Below, piece after piece: positions 21,904 through 33,500 of a stretch of 64,000 bases of DNA. The position numbers and the translations under genes are program-made. Source of the stretch: Saposhnikovia divaricata (Eukaryota > Streptophyta > Magnoliopsida > Apiales > Apiaceae); the NCBI GenBank assembly GCA_036435485.1, contig CM071594.1:196692216-196756215 (forward strand), written 5' to 3'. Below the pieces are notes generated by a model, which searched no databases, was not told where the DNA came from, and saw only the letters and a program-made list of their open reading frames with translations. Within the stretch, counting starts at the first letter, position 1. Each line of letters starts with the position of its first letter.

Positions 21904-23129
21904 TGTAATAACCCTAACTTTAGCAATGCTACAGTGATCAAATGAACATTAAATTTTGAGGATTTAGGGGAATGGTATGTAGGTACCCTATAATTGATAC
22001 GGAAAATGAATAATCGGAAACCATATTAGTGATGTATTATGAAAATGAGTGACTCGAAACGATGACGGATTTCAGAAATTTCTGAGTATAGATTTTTAAG
22101 ATGTTTGATTTCAATGGAGCATTAGTGTATTGGATATTAAAGAGTATGGAATATGAAAAGGGTGTATACTTTGAGGAACATGTGAAATTAGGTTAAACCA
22201 GGGGATTATTAAGTCAAGGGAATACCAGAGGAATTTGGATTGTTAAACAATTTAGAACCATTTGGATAACGAGGTATATTCGAAACGAATTGTAATTAAA
22301 CGAATATGGAGACTAAACAACCAAGGTTAATATATCATAACAAGGATATACACACCACATTATTTGCTAGAATCATTAAAACATTATTTGGAAAATCAAA
22401 AACCAAGATTTCAAGAATTGTCTAACATGACATCACCATCCACTAAGTCTAAACCAAGGGATTATCTAGAATTCTTAGTAATTATCCATCCAAAAACATA
22501 CAAAATATCTACCAAAAGTAGATTATCCAACCAAGAACAAAAACACTCTCCATCACCACTCTTCTAGCTACATTCGGCCAAGGTGAGAAAGCAAGGGGGA
22601 AGACCAACTTTCAACCCTTCTAAAATCACAAGATTAATCAAGTGAGTTCTATAATTCATATTTAAGATATCCTATAAGTTTTAGCTTCAATCTCCATGCC
22701 ATTCTTGAGTTAGAAATTCATGAAGTTGATGATGAATAGTAACCCTTAAGAACTAACTTTGTTTTCATGGTTTCTTTAGTTGATCCAAGCTACTTTAAGG
22801 CTAATTAAGGACTAACTAAGGCTTATTAAGTGTGTAAGTTTGAGAAATAAACTTTTGGTTGTTGAAATGCTTCCTCTCGAAGTAATATTCAGCAACACTA
22901 CTTAAGTAAGATTCTGGGTTTGTAATAACTCTTTTAACTTTAAACTTATGATATTGTGGATGTTGTTCTCTGAGCATATGACTGGTGGGTAATATTATTA
23001 TTAGGTGTGGGGTCTACTGTGTGGGTTTTATTACGCATTTATATTTCAACTGTCAAGAATATAATGTTATTAAATGGAAATTGGACCGTGATGACATGGA
23101 TTCCTGACCCCGGATCTAGGGGCGTCACA
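21904..23129 (-). mobile_element. Solo LTR nested in the Helitron
   Basis: It is bounded by TGTAATAACCC and GGGGCGTCACA with a perfect 5-bp duplication ACTAA (21899-21903 and 23130-23134). On the minus strand it starts TGTGACGCCCCTAGATCC and shares CCGGGGTCAGG, ATCACGGTC and AGTTATTACAAACC with the start of the 4380-bp insertion, as well as the terminal GGGTTATTACA. No internal domain. A gypsy-type source is inferred. Confidence 0.75.
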
Positions 23130-23958
23130 ACTAAAACCTCTCTTTTTTCAATTATATCACGGGCGTTTCTTTTTAATTAAAATAAAATAATAATATAATA
23201 ATATTTAAAATTAACCGATTACCTTTTCAGCTAAAACGTATTATCTTTCCTATTTTTTCTAATTAAATTCTCTTTTTTCGAAATATCACGGGCAACATTA
23301 ATTTCTCATTTTCTAAAAACATTATGAACAATTTTTTTTAGTAAAATAACATAATTAAATTATTATTACTGTAAACTAATCAATTAATTTTTTCACATAA
23401 ATCATGTCACCTTTTTAATTTTCACGTTACCTTCCTATTTTCTCTAACTAAAATCTCTTTTTTTTTCCAATTATATCACGGCGGTTCTATTTAATACAAT
23501 CAACTAATAATATTATAATATTAATAATTAACCGATTACCTTTTTCATCTAAAAAGTATCATCTTTTCTATATTTTCTAACTAAAATTCCTCTTTTAGTA
23601 GAAATATCACGGACAATATTAATTTCTTCTTTTCTAAAAACATTACGAGCAATTGTATTTAGTAAACTAATGTAATTAAATTATAATTACTATAAACTAA
23701 TCAATTGCCTTTTTTTACCTAGAACATGTTACCTTTTTAATTTTCTCTAACTAACAATTAACCGATTACCTTTTTCAACTAAAACCTATCATCTTTTCTA
23801 TATTTTCTAACTAAAATCTCTCATTTTTTAGAAATATCACGGATAACATTTATATAATTATTATCAAATCATCTCATATAAAAATGTAAGCCTCCAAATT
23901 CATGTTTTTAAAAAAATAATTTAAATTAATGAAAAAAATCATAAATATAAACAAAAAT

Positions 23959-23973
23959 CCGTGCATCGCACGG
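23959..23973 (+). other. Helitron 3' terminal hairpin
   Basis: A 6-bp stem (CCGTGC/GCACGG) with an ATC loop, ending 8 nt before CTAG; it marks the rolling-circle termination end. Confidence 0.85.
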
Positions 23974-23985
23974 GTTTTAAGCTAG

Positions 23986-24866
23986 TCATTATATATATTA
24001 TTAATCATATATTAATATATATAAATTTCCAATTAAAATTCAAAATGCATGTGAAGCTGAAAATATACTTTTTATTAAATTATTGGTGATAAAAAGACGT
24101 TGTAACTTAACATTTAATTTAACTATAGTTGCTACTTTTGCTATATATCGAAATAAAAAACTATTTCAAAACTCACTAATTAATATTTAAAATTATTTAA
24201 TGTTATTTTAAAAAAAAATAAAATTCTCCAATTTTCCACGAGAATTTCGTTACCCATTTAGATCGGAGACGGTAAATGAAAAATAGCCGACGAGGATCGG
24301 ACCAGGAACGGAAATATGGTTTGAATTCAAAGATCGTAACGGGGAGTGATTTTTTTTTATAAAAAAAACTGAAGTTAAAAAAATATATTCAATATACAAG
24401 TTTTTTTTAAAAAAAGAATAGGTAACTGAAAAACAAATGATTTAATTTACATTATTACTTACGCTCTCAAGTCTGTTTTATGAGGAAAAGTAACGATAAT
24501 TGGTAAAAATTATATATGTTCTCTCAAGATAAATTCTTCATTCAGATGTGCATTATAAATTTATTTTTTTAATTTTTTATGATGGGGCATTTTTTATGAT
24601 AAATTTGCAAAAGTAATTTGTTTTCTTTATTCCCTTAATTTTACGATATAAGTAAAAGTAGTACAAAACCTTTTTTAAGAAACATTTGAAGAAGTAATAG
24701 ACTAACAGTAACAGCAGCGCCCACCGCCTTAACAAGTGTGGACAAGGAACCGCGACGTGGAGACCGATACAAACACACACACAGACAGACAGGAGAGACA
24801 ATCGGTGACGAGTTTGGATCCTGCGACACAGGGTTCTGCATTCATCGTCGTTAATCATTTGAAAAA
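23986..24866. other. Intergenic and upstream region of the HIG1 gene
   Basis: AT-rich, no coding frame. The last ~150 bp (CACACACACAGACAGACAGG, then the ATG) are probably promoter and 5' UTR. No clear TATA box. Confidence 0.4.
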
Positions 24867-27213
24867 ATGGCATCATCTGATAGTGAATTTGATGATTTGT
24901 TCCCCGAGAAAAAGCGCGTTAAGAATCCCTTCGTCCCTATTGGTATCCTTTCTCCTCCTCTATTCTTCATTTATATTTCCAATTGTTAATTTTTACATAT
25001 GAACCTGGTTTTTGTATAGCCATTTAGGTGTTTGATAAAATGTGTCAACCAAAACTACTGCATTTCACTTGTTTAACCCCCACGCTTTTCGACAGGGATT
25101 AAAACGATAAGTAATCTGTTATTTTAAATTATCGTGCCCTTGCTATTGTTTTTTTATGTAACTTTGGTTAGGAATACATGGTTAAAAAAGGGACTTGCTA
25201 CATTAGAAAATAGATTAAGGTATTTCTGTCTCAAGACATGCTTAATTCTGCATTGTAATTTGCTGGACTAAGTAGTACGTTATCACCCTACAAGTTATAA
25301 GTAATGCAAGTTATTACTTGTCTTGGTGATCGAAAGAGCTAATGTTTTCAATTTGTCTTTTGGTAATAGAGTATGGTATATTTTATTTAGGAATATCTTC
25401 CAGTTACAAACATGTCCCTTTCTTCGTAACAGCATAGACAACAATATCAATCAGCTTATATTGGTTCTGAGAAGCATAAAGATTGGATTTTAATTGTACT
25501 AATACTCTATGTGTTGTCGGTGTACAAAAAAAAAAAAAAAGAAACATGAACAAGGTTAACTCTTTCGCTTCCTTCTGAAGTTGGGGATATCACTTAAATC
25601 ATTTGAATCTGGCTCCAGGATCTACTCCGACCACAGTGTTATTTTTCGGTCTGCAATGCTCATAGAAATCAAGTTGAGAAGCTAGTAATTAATGTTATAC
25701 AACTGTCTTGGACTCAAACAAGAATTCCATTAATTTTTCATAGCAAGGATACAGTTGTTGCTCTTTCAGAAAGCTTACCTGACGGACTAGATGTGACCTA
25801 TCATTTTTTTTCATCTGGTTATCTTTCAGAGGATCTTTATCATTTTCATCACTGGAACTAATTTCAGCACATTCCAGAGTAGAGCTCTCTTTCGACCTCC
25901 CTTGTTTGTCTGATAGACCTCTTCTGTGACCTATGCTTCTCCCTCTTCCCCTCAATTTTGATCCTTCATTGGGGTTCTGCATTTTAACTGCCTGCGCCAA
26001 TGTCTGAGTTTTTCCCTTCAGGTGTGCAAGGCTCTCCCTGAATCCTCTTTTTTCCTGGAGCAATCTGCAGTTGCTACTTCACTAGATTTACTTTCATGTC
26101 CAGCAATTAGACCATCTGAAGTGCCAACATCTTCTCCTGACCCAGTCTGACCTGAGCTTAGTTTTTCTCTTTCTGCCTTTAGAATTTCCTTGTATGGTTA
26201 TCTCCATTAACCCTGAGGACTTGTCCCCCATTCTTAATTTGACTGCCCCTTTTAACCTTTTGCTGCGGATTTTCGCAAATCTCATTGAAAGTGTAAAATG
26301 CTTGCAAACAGTTGCATCTTTTGTTGGTTAAGTCAGACATAGCATAGTATCAAAGCATAAGTTCCTCTTCTGTAATCACCATGACCAAAGAGCAGTAACA
26401 GAACAAGTACAACAGCATGAATTTTGAACATGTAACATTGCCATTACTTGTAACATGTTTATCTGTTTCCTAATGATCAGAATCAATTTTTTCATAGCCA
26501 TTGTTAGAGCCGCAAGGCACTCTTCAAAAATGATTCTAATTTTCCATCTCATTTAGTACCGCATATGATAATTAGGACATTTACAAGTTCCCTATGATTT
26601 AATGTTATATTCATAAATCGAATTGTAAGATTTCTCACATCCTCCCGGCCCCCGGGCGGCAGGCCATGTGTAAGTTTCCCAAGTACTTGGTTTCTCTGGG
26701 AAAAAGTAGAGACCCAAAATCCTGCTGTTTATGATTATTATCTTGCGGTATGGAGATAGAAATACTTTGAAGGATAAAGAACGATCTTAATAACATTTTT
26801 GCTTCCGTATAATAATGCATCTTTTATTAGAAGTACGATAAACCTTAAGCTTCTTTGTTGAGCCTACTGTCATTTTTGCATGGGTATCTTCCTCTTCTCT
26901 GAATTTCAATTTGATATGTTGTTGCTTGTGTGTGTTTATTACATATATAAATTTTTCGCCATGCAGTATACACCCTAAATGATTGATCGATATTGTAAAA
27001 ATACTTTTGTTTAGTTTACTGCGTCAGTGATCTTGATGAGTCTGCATTTCAGGTGCGCTTCTGACAGCCGGAGTACTGACAGCTGGGCTAATTAGTTTTA
27101 GACAGGGAAATTCTCAACTTGGTCAGAAATTGATGAGAGCTCGTGTGGTTGTACAGGGTGCAACTGTGGCGCTAATGGTTGGCACCGCATATTACTACGG
27201 GGAGAAATTTTGA
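24867..27213 (+). CDS. HIG1 domain (RCF1/HIGD-type) small mitochondrial protein, two exons
   Basis: Coding exons are 24867-24942 and 27053-27213, with GT...AG borders and a phase-1 intron splitting Gly26. The 78-residue product starts MASSDSEFDDLFPEKKRVKN, followed by a first hydrophobic helix (about 22-41, PFVPIGALLTAGVLTAGL), a polar loop RQGNSQLGQ, the signature Q50-R54-R56-Q60 (QKLMRARVVVQG), and a second helix (about 57-74) ending YYYGEKF. This two-helix hairpin is the hypoxia-induced gene 1 domain of HIGD1/2 and yeast Rcf1. Those are inner-membrane proteins that assist cytochrome oxidase/supercomplex assembly; the plant role is less certain. NPFVPIG resembles HIGD2A more than HIGD1. The ATG is the first in the exon, in AAAAAATGGC context. 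Confidence 0.9.
25695..26285 (-). other. Antisense open stretch inside the HIG1 intron, unidentified
   Basis: Two consecutive minus-strand frames (26094-26285 and 25695-26063) encode Lys/Arg/Ser-rich peptides, e.g. RGRGRSIGHRRGLSDKQ and SSSDENDKDPLKDNQ. Base composition is less AT-rich than the rest of the 2.1-kb intron. It could be a decayed gene fragment or retroposed copy. I do not recognise it. The remaining intron shows nothing but a poly-A tract near 25525. Confidence 0.25.
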
Positions 27214-27480
27214 TGTTTTCTGATGGGGTTCAAAGCTGACTAGCGTATGCTTAGTTGATGCCTTTTTACTTATAGAGATGGTTGTTTGCATTAGAAAGGT
27301 AGGGCTTTTCGGTTATCTGAACTTCGAATCAGAACGATATTTGAATAAGGCTAAGCTCATATCTGCTTTATATTTGTTTTTCTTGAATATGTTTTGCAGA
27401 GATGTAATGACATTACAGGTTACTCTAGTGTAGAGCTACGTAGTATTCAATTTAAGCAAATATTTACGGAATTTCAAGAT

Positions 27481-27575
27481 AATGGTGAATGATTGATACA
27501 AAAGGTTGCCTTTCTTTCAAATTAAATTTATGGCATCGTGGTAATGGTGAATGATTGATGCAAAAGTTACCTTTT
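27481..27575. repeat. ~60-bp tandem duplication
   Basis: AATGGTGAATGATTGAT, then CAAAAG and a CCTTT tract, occur at 27481 and again at 27543, followed by a similar ATTTATGGCAT / TTTTTGGCAT end. Confidence 0.7.
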
Positions 27576-28103
27576 TTAAACTCAATTTTTGGCATTTTAC
27601 CAGTCAAATGTCAATTTTTTTTATTGTTTTTTTAATTCAGAATGTGGTATTTCATTCTTGTCAACTCTTGAACTCTTTGATAATCCATGTCATGATTCTG
27701 GTAATAAAAATTTCTTGTAAAGTAAAATTTGACTCAGTAATTTGCACAAAACTTGATCATTCATTACAACTGGAAATAATTATTTGAAAAATAGATGAAA
27801 GGAAAACAAAGTTGTAAAAAGGGAATAATGGATAAATGAAAGGAAACGTACAAGAGGAGAAGAGGCAATTCTAGGTGGATTTGTATGTATATGATTTGTC
27901 CCCCGTTTTATAAAGGGTGCCAAAATTTAGAGTGGAGTGCTCAAAATAATCATCGGAAAAAATGGTATCTAAAATAATTAGGAAGTTACGTATTTACGTT
28001 GTGCGTACATGTACACGCATTCTGAAAAAATGTATATATAATATACGCATATTTTTTATGCATGGACTTTGTTAAATTCACTTCTGCACTTATGATCATT
28101 GTC

Positions 28104-28165
28104 CTGGGATACGCATGTTGAGCATGCGTGATACTGAATACGCATGTCCAACATGCGTATATGGC
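28104..28165. repeat. GCATGTT/AACATGC palindromes
   Basis: ATACGCATGT-CCA-ACATGCGTAT (28139-28161) is a perfect inverted repeat with 10-bp arms. A second, GCATGTTGAGCATGC, lies 30 bp upstream, and a related AACATGCGTATTCC recurs near 28583. Confidence 0.75.
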
Positions 28166-28517
28166 ACTGATCATCTTCCCCTTCGAATACTGCCGGAGGC
28201 ATCTTTCACCCCTTTCCAGCAATCTTTCACTACCATACTATATACCAAATGACTCGCCTTTTCCTCCTCTACAAGTCTATATTCGCCATTTTTCGTTTGT
28301 TTTGCCGGATTGAAAAGCCCAAATTCGAGTTCCATTTTGCGATTTCGTTTTTCGACTTGTTCGTGCACGCCAGAAATCAACAAACGAATATGGCAAAGTG
28401 TAGAGGCAGGTCTGGGCATCATTTTGATATCCTCAGTTTTTGTGGAGGTGGTCGAAATGTAAAGAACGAGTTGAGGCGATTTCGGAGTTCAGAGAACGCC
28501 GGAAATATTTTGGAGAT

Positions 28518-28539
28518 AATGACGTCATATGACGTCATT
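28518..28539. promoter_or_regulatory. 22-bp perfect palindrome of two TGACGTCA boxes
   Basis: TGACGTCA occurs twice, overlapping through ATAT, making a perfect 22-bp palindrome. TGACGTCA is the classical target of plant TGA/bZIP factors. It lies ~560 bp upstream of the likely E2 promoter; whether it is bound is unknown. Confidence 0.4.
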
Positions 28540-29076
28540 GCTTGCACATCTGGGAGATGCGTTATCCCAGATGCGCAAGTTGAACATGCGTATTCCATTT
28601 ATACTTCCCGCAAATGCGTTGCCCATAGTTATTTCGGGCACTGTTCACGCACATGGTCATTTTGGGCAGATGGGTTGTGTTTTTGTATTATTTTGATCAT
28701 TTTCTGCTTTACAAAGATCATAAATGAAAATAAAAAAACTGAAAAAGACCAAAAATGTACGACAGAAGATTTTGAATAAAAATATAATGATCATAATTTT
28801 GGGAAATATGTTTTTTATAGGATAGAATTTGCTATTCAACAAGATATTATGGCATAATTTATAATTCATTTTCTCGAGCACTTGTATAAACTTATTTATT
28901 AATATCATTTTTTACAAGAACTAACGTACAAAATTTCATAACAATAGATTTTTATTTTATATAGAAAAATAAAAAAAAGATAATAAAATAGAAGGGAGAA
29001 GAGAAAGAAACACACGAAAACAAGGCCACGTATCTCTCTTCTAATCTCTCACCGACTTCACACCTTTGGATCGGTA

Positions 29077-29084
29077 CTTATAAA
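29077..29084 (+). promoter_or_regulatory. Probable TATA box of the E2 gene
   Basis: CTTATAAAAA is followed about 30 nt later by pyrimidine-rich CTATCTCTACACACAC, typical of plant start regions. It is preceded by a CCACGTATC element and CT-rich sequence. Confidence 0.4.
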
Positions 29085-29109
29085 AAAAAAATACATAACA
29101 TATCCTTCT

Positions 29110-30513
29110 ATCTCTACACACACAATTTATTATTATTCTCCCATTCAATTTGATATTTAACAACATTTTACAATACAGATTGAAATTCTTCGTTATCTTC
29201 AGATAACACACCGCCGATCTGCTTCATCGTCCAATTAACTCCGGTTATTTCTCTTTTCAATTATCTCATTTATTTATTTTGTTACTGTATTCGATTAATA
29301 ATTGTATATGAGATTGATTGTTTGTTTTGTGTTTGATTGATTCTGTGCACATTAACTGATTTTGTGATTGTAATGTCAATTTAATTGTATGTTTTAATTT
29401 GTAGTATCAACTGAATTTCGAAAAGTTTGTTTGTTTATCGATTTTCGGTTGGGGATGTTGTGCATTTGGATATCTTGTGGATGGTTCTTGATGTTGTAGT
29501 TTGAGCACCAAACTGTTAAGTTGAATTACAGAAAGAGTTTGCTCTGTTGTTTTGTTTTTCGGTTATTAGTTAGTTGCTAGATTTTATGTATTAGTAAACT
29601 GCAAAGCAAAGTATGTATTTGTCCATTAGTTGAACAGATGATACATGATCGATTTTAAACTGTTATACGTACTAGAGAGATTACAATTACACAGACTATT
29701 ATAGTGATGCTTTTGGTTGAAACTTATTTTCTCTAAATTGTTTTTTCGTATCCTCTCCTGTGTGTATTTTGTGTGTGTCTTCTGGTTGGTTGTTAGGATA
29801 AAAAAAATAGAAGAGCTGAAAACTTGATATAGTAATTGAACTAACGTCATGCTTCTGATTAGTATGTAGCAAGTTTTATGTCACTTTGCCCGTTTGTGCC
29901 ACCAACATGTTTGAATTTGGACTTTTATGGCTTCTTATATTTGTGTCTTTGGACTTGCAGTGATCAATAAATCGCTTGATTTTGTTTTGACGGTATGGTA
30001 ACCTCAGTGTATCTGTCTTTTGGTGTTAACCGCTAGCTGTTCCTTTTAAAAACAAGGACTACTGCTCCTTCATATTTTCTTGGAAATAAAGATATTTGAT
30101 AGTGTAGATTTTTTTTCTTTTTACATTTTTGGGTGATATATGTAGCAACACGTTCCCCATATTTGCTTGCCACGTGAAAACCTTCCTTGTTTCCTTGTCT
30201 CACATTAATTAACATTTAAGAGTTGATGTGGCATTTAATCTAAAAAACTTTATAGTTCTTTTCATTTCCCTTCCACATGATTCCCTCTTTGATATACATG
30301 GACCTTGCTTAATATCTCAGGGAAACATCTAGGTCTAGGTTTGAAACTTTTTGTTGTGAGATATGCTTGTCATTTTGTGAATTTAGTATCCTGAAGTATC
30401 CTTATATGCTGTGATTAACTCCAGCACTTCTTTACGATATTTATTAGCTTTGTGATGTTTCTTTTTTATTCTATATGGCAGGTAGTTATTGATAACGTAT
30501 ACTTTTCGAGAAA
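29110..30513 (+). other. E2 gene 5' UTR with leader intron
   Basis: A first non-coding exon is inferred to end near 29245. An acceptor ...TTCTATATGGCAG at 30481 precedes GTAGTTATTGATAACG and the ATG. Leader introns are frequent in plant ubiquitin-pathway genes. The donor position is not certain. Confidence 0.5.
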
Positions 30514-33500
30514 ATGTCTTCTCCAAGCAAAAGGAGGGATATGGATGTCATGAAACTGTACGTGATGTTATTTGGCGTTGAATTAGTCATTAATATTTTG
30601 CATTTTTTCCTATTATAGATTTGTATATTGTAGATTTGTATATACCATAGTTTTGGACAAACTGTTCTACTTCTCTCTCAAATGCTCAAGGTTTCCTTAA
30701 TATTCTGCTGGTATTCCTACTGGCTTACTGACCTGTTGAATTTGTGATGTAGGATGATGAGTGATTATACTGTGGAGCCAATAAATGATGGACTCAATGA
30801 ATTTAATGTGGAGTTTCATGGTCCCAAAGAAAGTAATGTGCAATCCTTTTTCCTATTTTATGCTCCTATTATATGTGACATATAATCAACTGTACTAACA
30901 ACCTTTCTAAAGGAAGATCAGTTATACTGTCAGAGCCTGATTATTATGAGCATTATTAGGAATTATATGCTTTCTGATATCTAGATGTACTTTGTTGATT
31001 TTGTGGATGTGATTTATGCATATCAGTGGAATGCACGAGATAAATATTAGTGTAATATGTACTTGTTTTTAGAAATCACATTTTTATCTTAAGGGGACTG
31101 TGGTTTCATCAGATGTGGAGGTCCATATCTTTCCTTGTTACTTATATGCCATCTTCTCTTCTTTTCGTCGTAACTCAAGGGAACAGTTGACTCCGTTGCA
31201 TGACAGTTTTGCCCGCAGTCATTGATGATGAAACTTCAATTTTTTTTTTTCAGTTATTTATTATTTGCATGTTCTATTGGGATAAGAATGCTTTATTGTG
31301 GAAATACCCAAATTCTCTGAACAAATTATGTTGTTCAATAAAAAATTGGTCTCACAGTTTGACCGAATTTGCTCAAGTATTAGCAATGTTATTTTCTCAA
31401 CTTTTTCAAATGTAAATAGAATCTTTTCTTTGATGATTGTTTTTTTACTCTGGGAAAGTTTGGTGTTTCTTTTTTCGCACTTCTATTGCTTTTAGGCAAT
31501 GGAACATAGTGCATCTTCTGAAAGAGTTATAAATTGGCTGAATTTGATTGTTTTTAGTGGATAACCTGTATGTGTTTAGCTTAAAGAAAATCGGTTCTGC
31601 CCAACTTCATAGAATTTGTTTTTGTATGGTTCTTTGTCTCTTTGGTTCTATCATAATATTTTTTTACTTTTCTGGTTTAGAGCTTCCACTGTCAGAGTTT
31701 AGGCATTGCAACTGCAACCAGTTAGAACGTTTTTTATCGTTTCTTTTGTTAGAACTTGGAACTATGAACTTTCACTGCAATTTGGTTATTATATTCTGTG
31801 TCTTGGAGAATCTGACTCGTAAAAGTTTTTCTGGTTGGAGTCATTTGTGCCATTTAAAACAGTAGTGCTGGTGATTCTACAGTTTTCTTGATCACACAGC
31901 ATATTTATATCTGGATGAAGGTTTCTCTGCTTTCTTACCCCGCTCCCCCCAAGACAACCTTGTGTAGAAAGGAAAAGCTAAGAATTATCATGATATAAAA
32001 TCAAACAACCTTAATGGAAGAATGAAAAGCTAAGAATGATCATGTTATAAAAATTGAACAACCTTATTCAAGAATGAAAAGTTAATGAGAACATAAACTT
32101 ATTCGTTTAAATGGAAAAGAGAGGATAGGTCTTTGATTCGTTCTTGCACCCGCTCGTGAATCCACGTTGGAAGGACATGAAAAAACCGGCAGAACCGCCC
32201 GATGCTGCTGGAAATTAGAATTCTCAATTCTCTACGACGTCTAGATGATAAAATCTTTTCAGCTCTTTACCCTCCCCACAATGAAGGCTCTTTTGTAGGA
32301 TACTTGGCCAAAGTGTGACCCGTTAGCCCCTTCTGTGAACTTTGCTTCTCTTATGTAATTGTAATAAGAGAATATTAGAAAGAATAGTCTGGAATAGGGA
32401 CTGAAGGTCTTAGAGGTTATAGATACTAGACCGAGTGACTCTGCCACCAGATAATGAGCTACTTTTTATTGGACGAATGGGGGATGCCCTCAGCGTCGAG
32501 GAACATGTACTAGGGTGTATGTGCGACTCGTTCAGATCATGAGCTGCTAAAGCTTGAAGAATTCCCAAAGGCCCGATATCTCCAGGTGTTGTCACCAAAA
32601 ACCTTCCCCGATTGACAGAAGTCCCCCAGCGGCGATAGAAAGTTGCATTAGGAATAGATCTTTTTTAGATCAGCAACGAATGTCTTGTATCTATGAAGAA
32701 AGATCACCCAGCCCTACCTACCCTATGTATTCGAGGTATTCGAGGAAGATATTTTAGCCATTTGCATTAAACTCAAACTTGGCAACGTAGACCTAAGTGG
32801 TCATAAGTGAAACGTGCAGACGAAGAGTTAGGTATCTTTCTGATTCTCGAAGAATGAGGGGCAAAGGGATTGTCCCGTAACTCTTCCTCAACCTGGCTGG
32901 GGCAGAATCAAATCACAGTATTTCATTTACATTTTTCTCTTCTCTGAAGTCTACAACAAACAAGTGGGAGAGTAAAATTAAAAAAATCGTAGTATAAGTA
33001 TGTTGTTCCTCCATCTGCTTTCAACAACGTCAACAACACCACGAAAAAAGTACCACCAGAACTGCGGGTATTCGAGAACCTGTAGCTGAGCCGGCGCTTT
33101 CTCATGTCTCCAAGGCGCTGAAAAACAGAAGCGCGCAACGGCTGATGAAAAGCCGGCAGCTTGTTAGGAGTAGGTTTTGGCTTGCCCCTTCCGGTGCACT
33201 CGCTTTATATCTCCGATACACAAGGAAGTACACGAGGAAGTAAAGTGAAGGTGCCTTACCTTCAACATAAACCATGCTTCCATTCACCAACGCAGACTAA
33301 AAGTGCTCTCCGAACCGTGCTGGATAGTCACCCATCACGCGGCTCTCAAACCCAACCTGTGGTGTATCCCGGGACGAATGGTGAATTTCTAGCTGCTTGA
33401 CCCCGCCCAACGGTCAAGGGCGCGCCGGAACGGTCGGTAGCTGCTACAGAGGATATCTCGATCGGGGAAGAGAACGTCATTTTATAAAAGTCGATCTGGT

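Larger units (their letters stand above)
21339..23985 (+). mobile_element. Non-autonomous Helitron, interrupted by a solo LTR
   Basis: The 5' end is TCTATACTATTATATAAAAG after an A, and the 3' end is a GC-rich hairpin, CCGTGC-ATC-GCACGG (23959-23973), followed by GTTTTAAG, then CTAG, before a T. These are canonical Helitron termini (A|TC...CTAG|T, no target duplication). The interior is non-coding and made of degenerate repeats with TTACCTTTTTCA, TTTTCTAACTAAAA and ATATCACGG words. Without the nested LTR and duplicated ACTAA it is about 1.4 kb. No Rep/helicase gene is present, so it depended on an autonomous copy. Confidence 0.85.
27214..28990. other. Intergenic region between HIG1 and E2 genes
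   Basis: Holds the HIG1 3' end, a short tandem duplication and two clusters of palindromic words (annotated separately). Reading frames here are weak; none is supported as a gene. Confidence 0.5.

Noticed and set aside
28249..28779. 176-codon plus-strand frame upstream of the E2 gene
   Set aside because: Hydrophobic, Phe/Cys-rich start and Lys-rich end look like translated AT-rich DNA; no domain, splice context or codon bias supports a gene.
31200..31865. Phe/Leu-rich plus-strand frames in E2 intron 2
   Set aside because: They lie between verified splice sites and have the composition of T-rich intron DNA.
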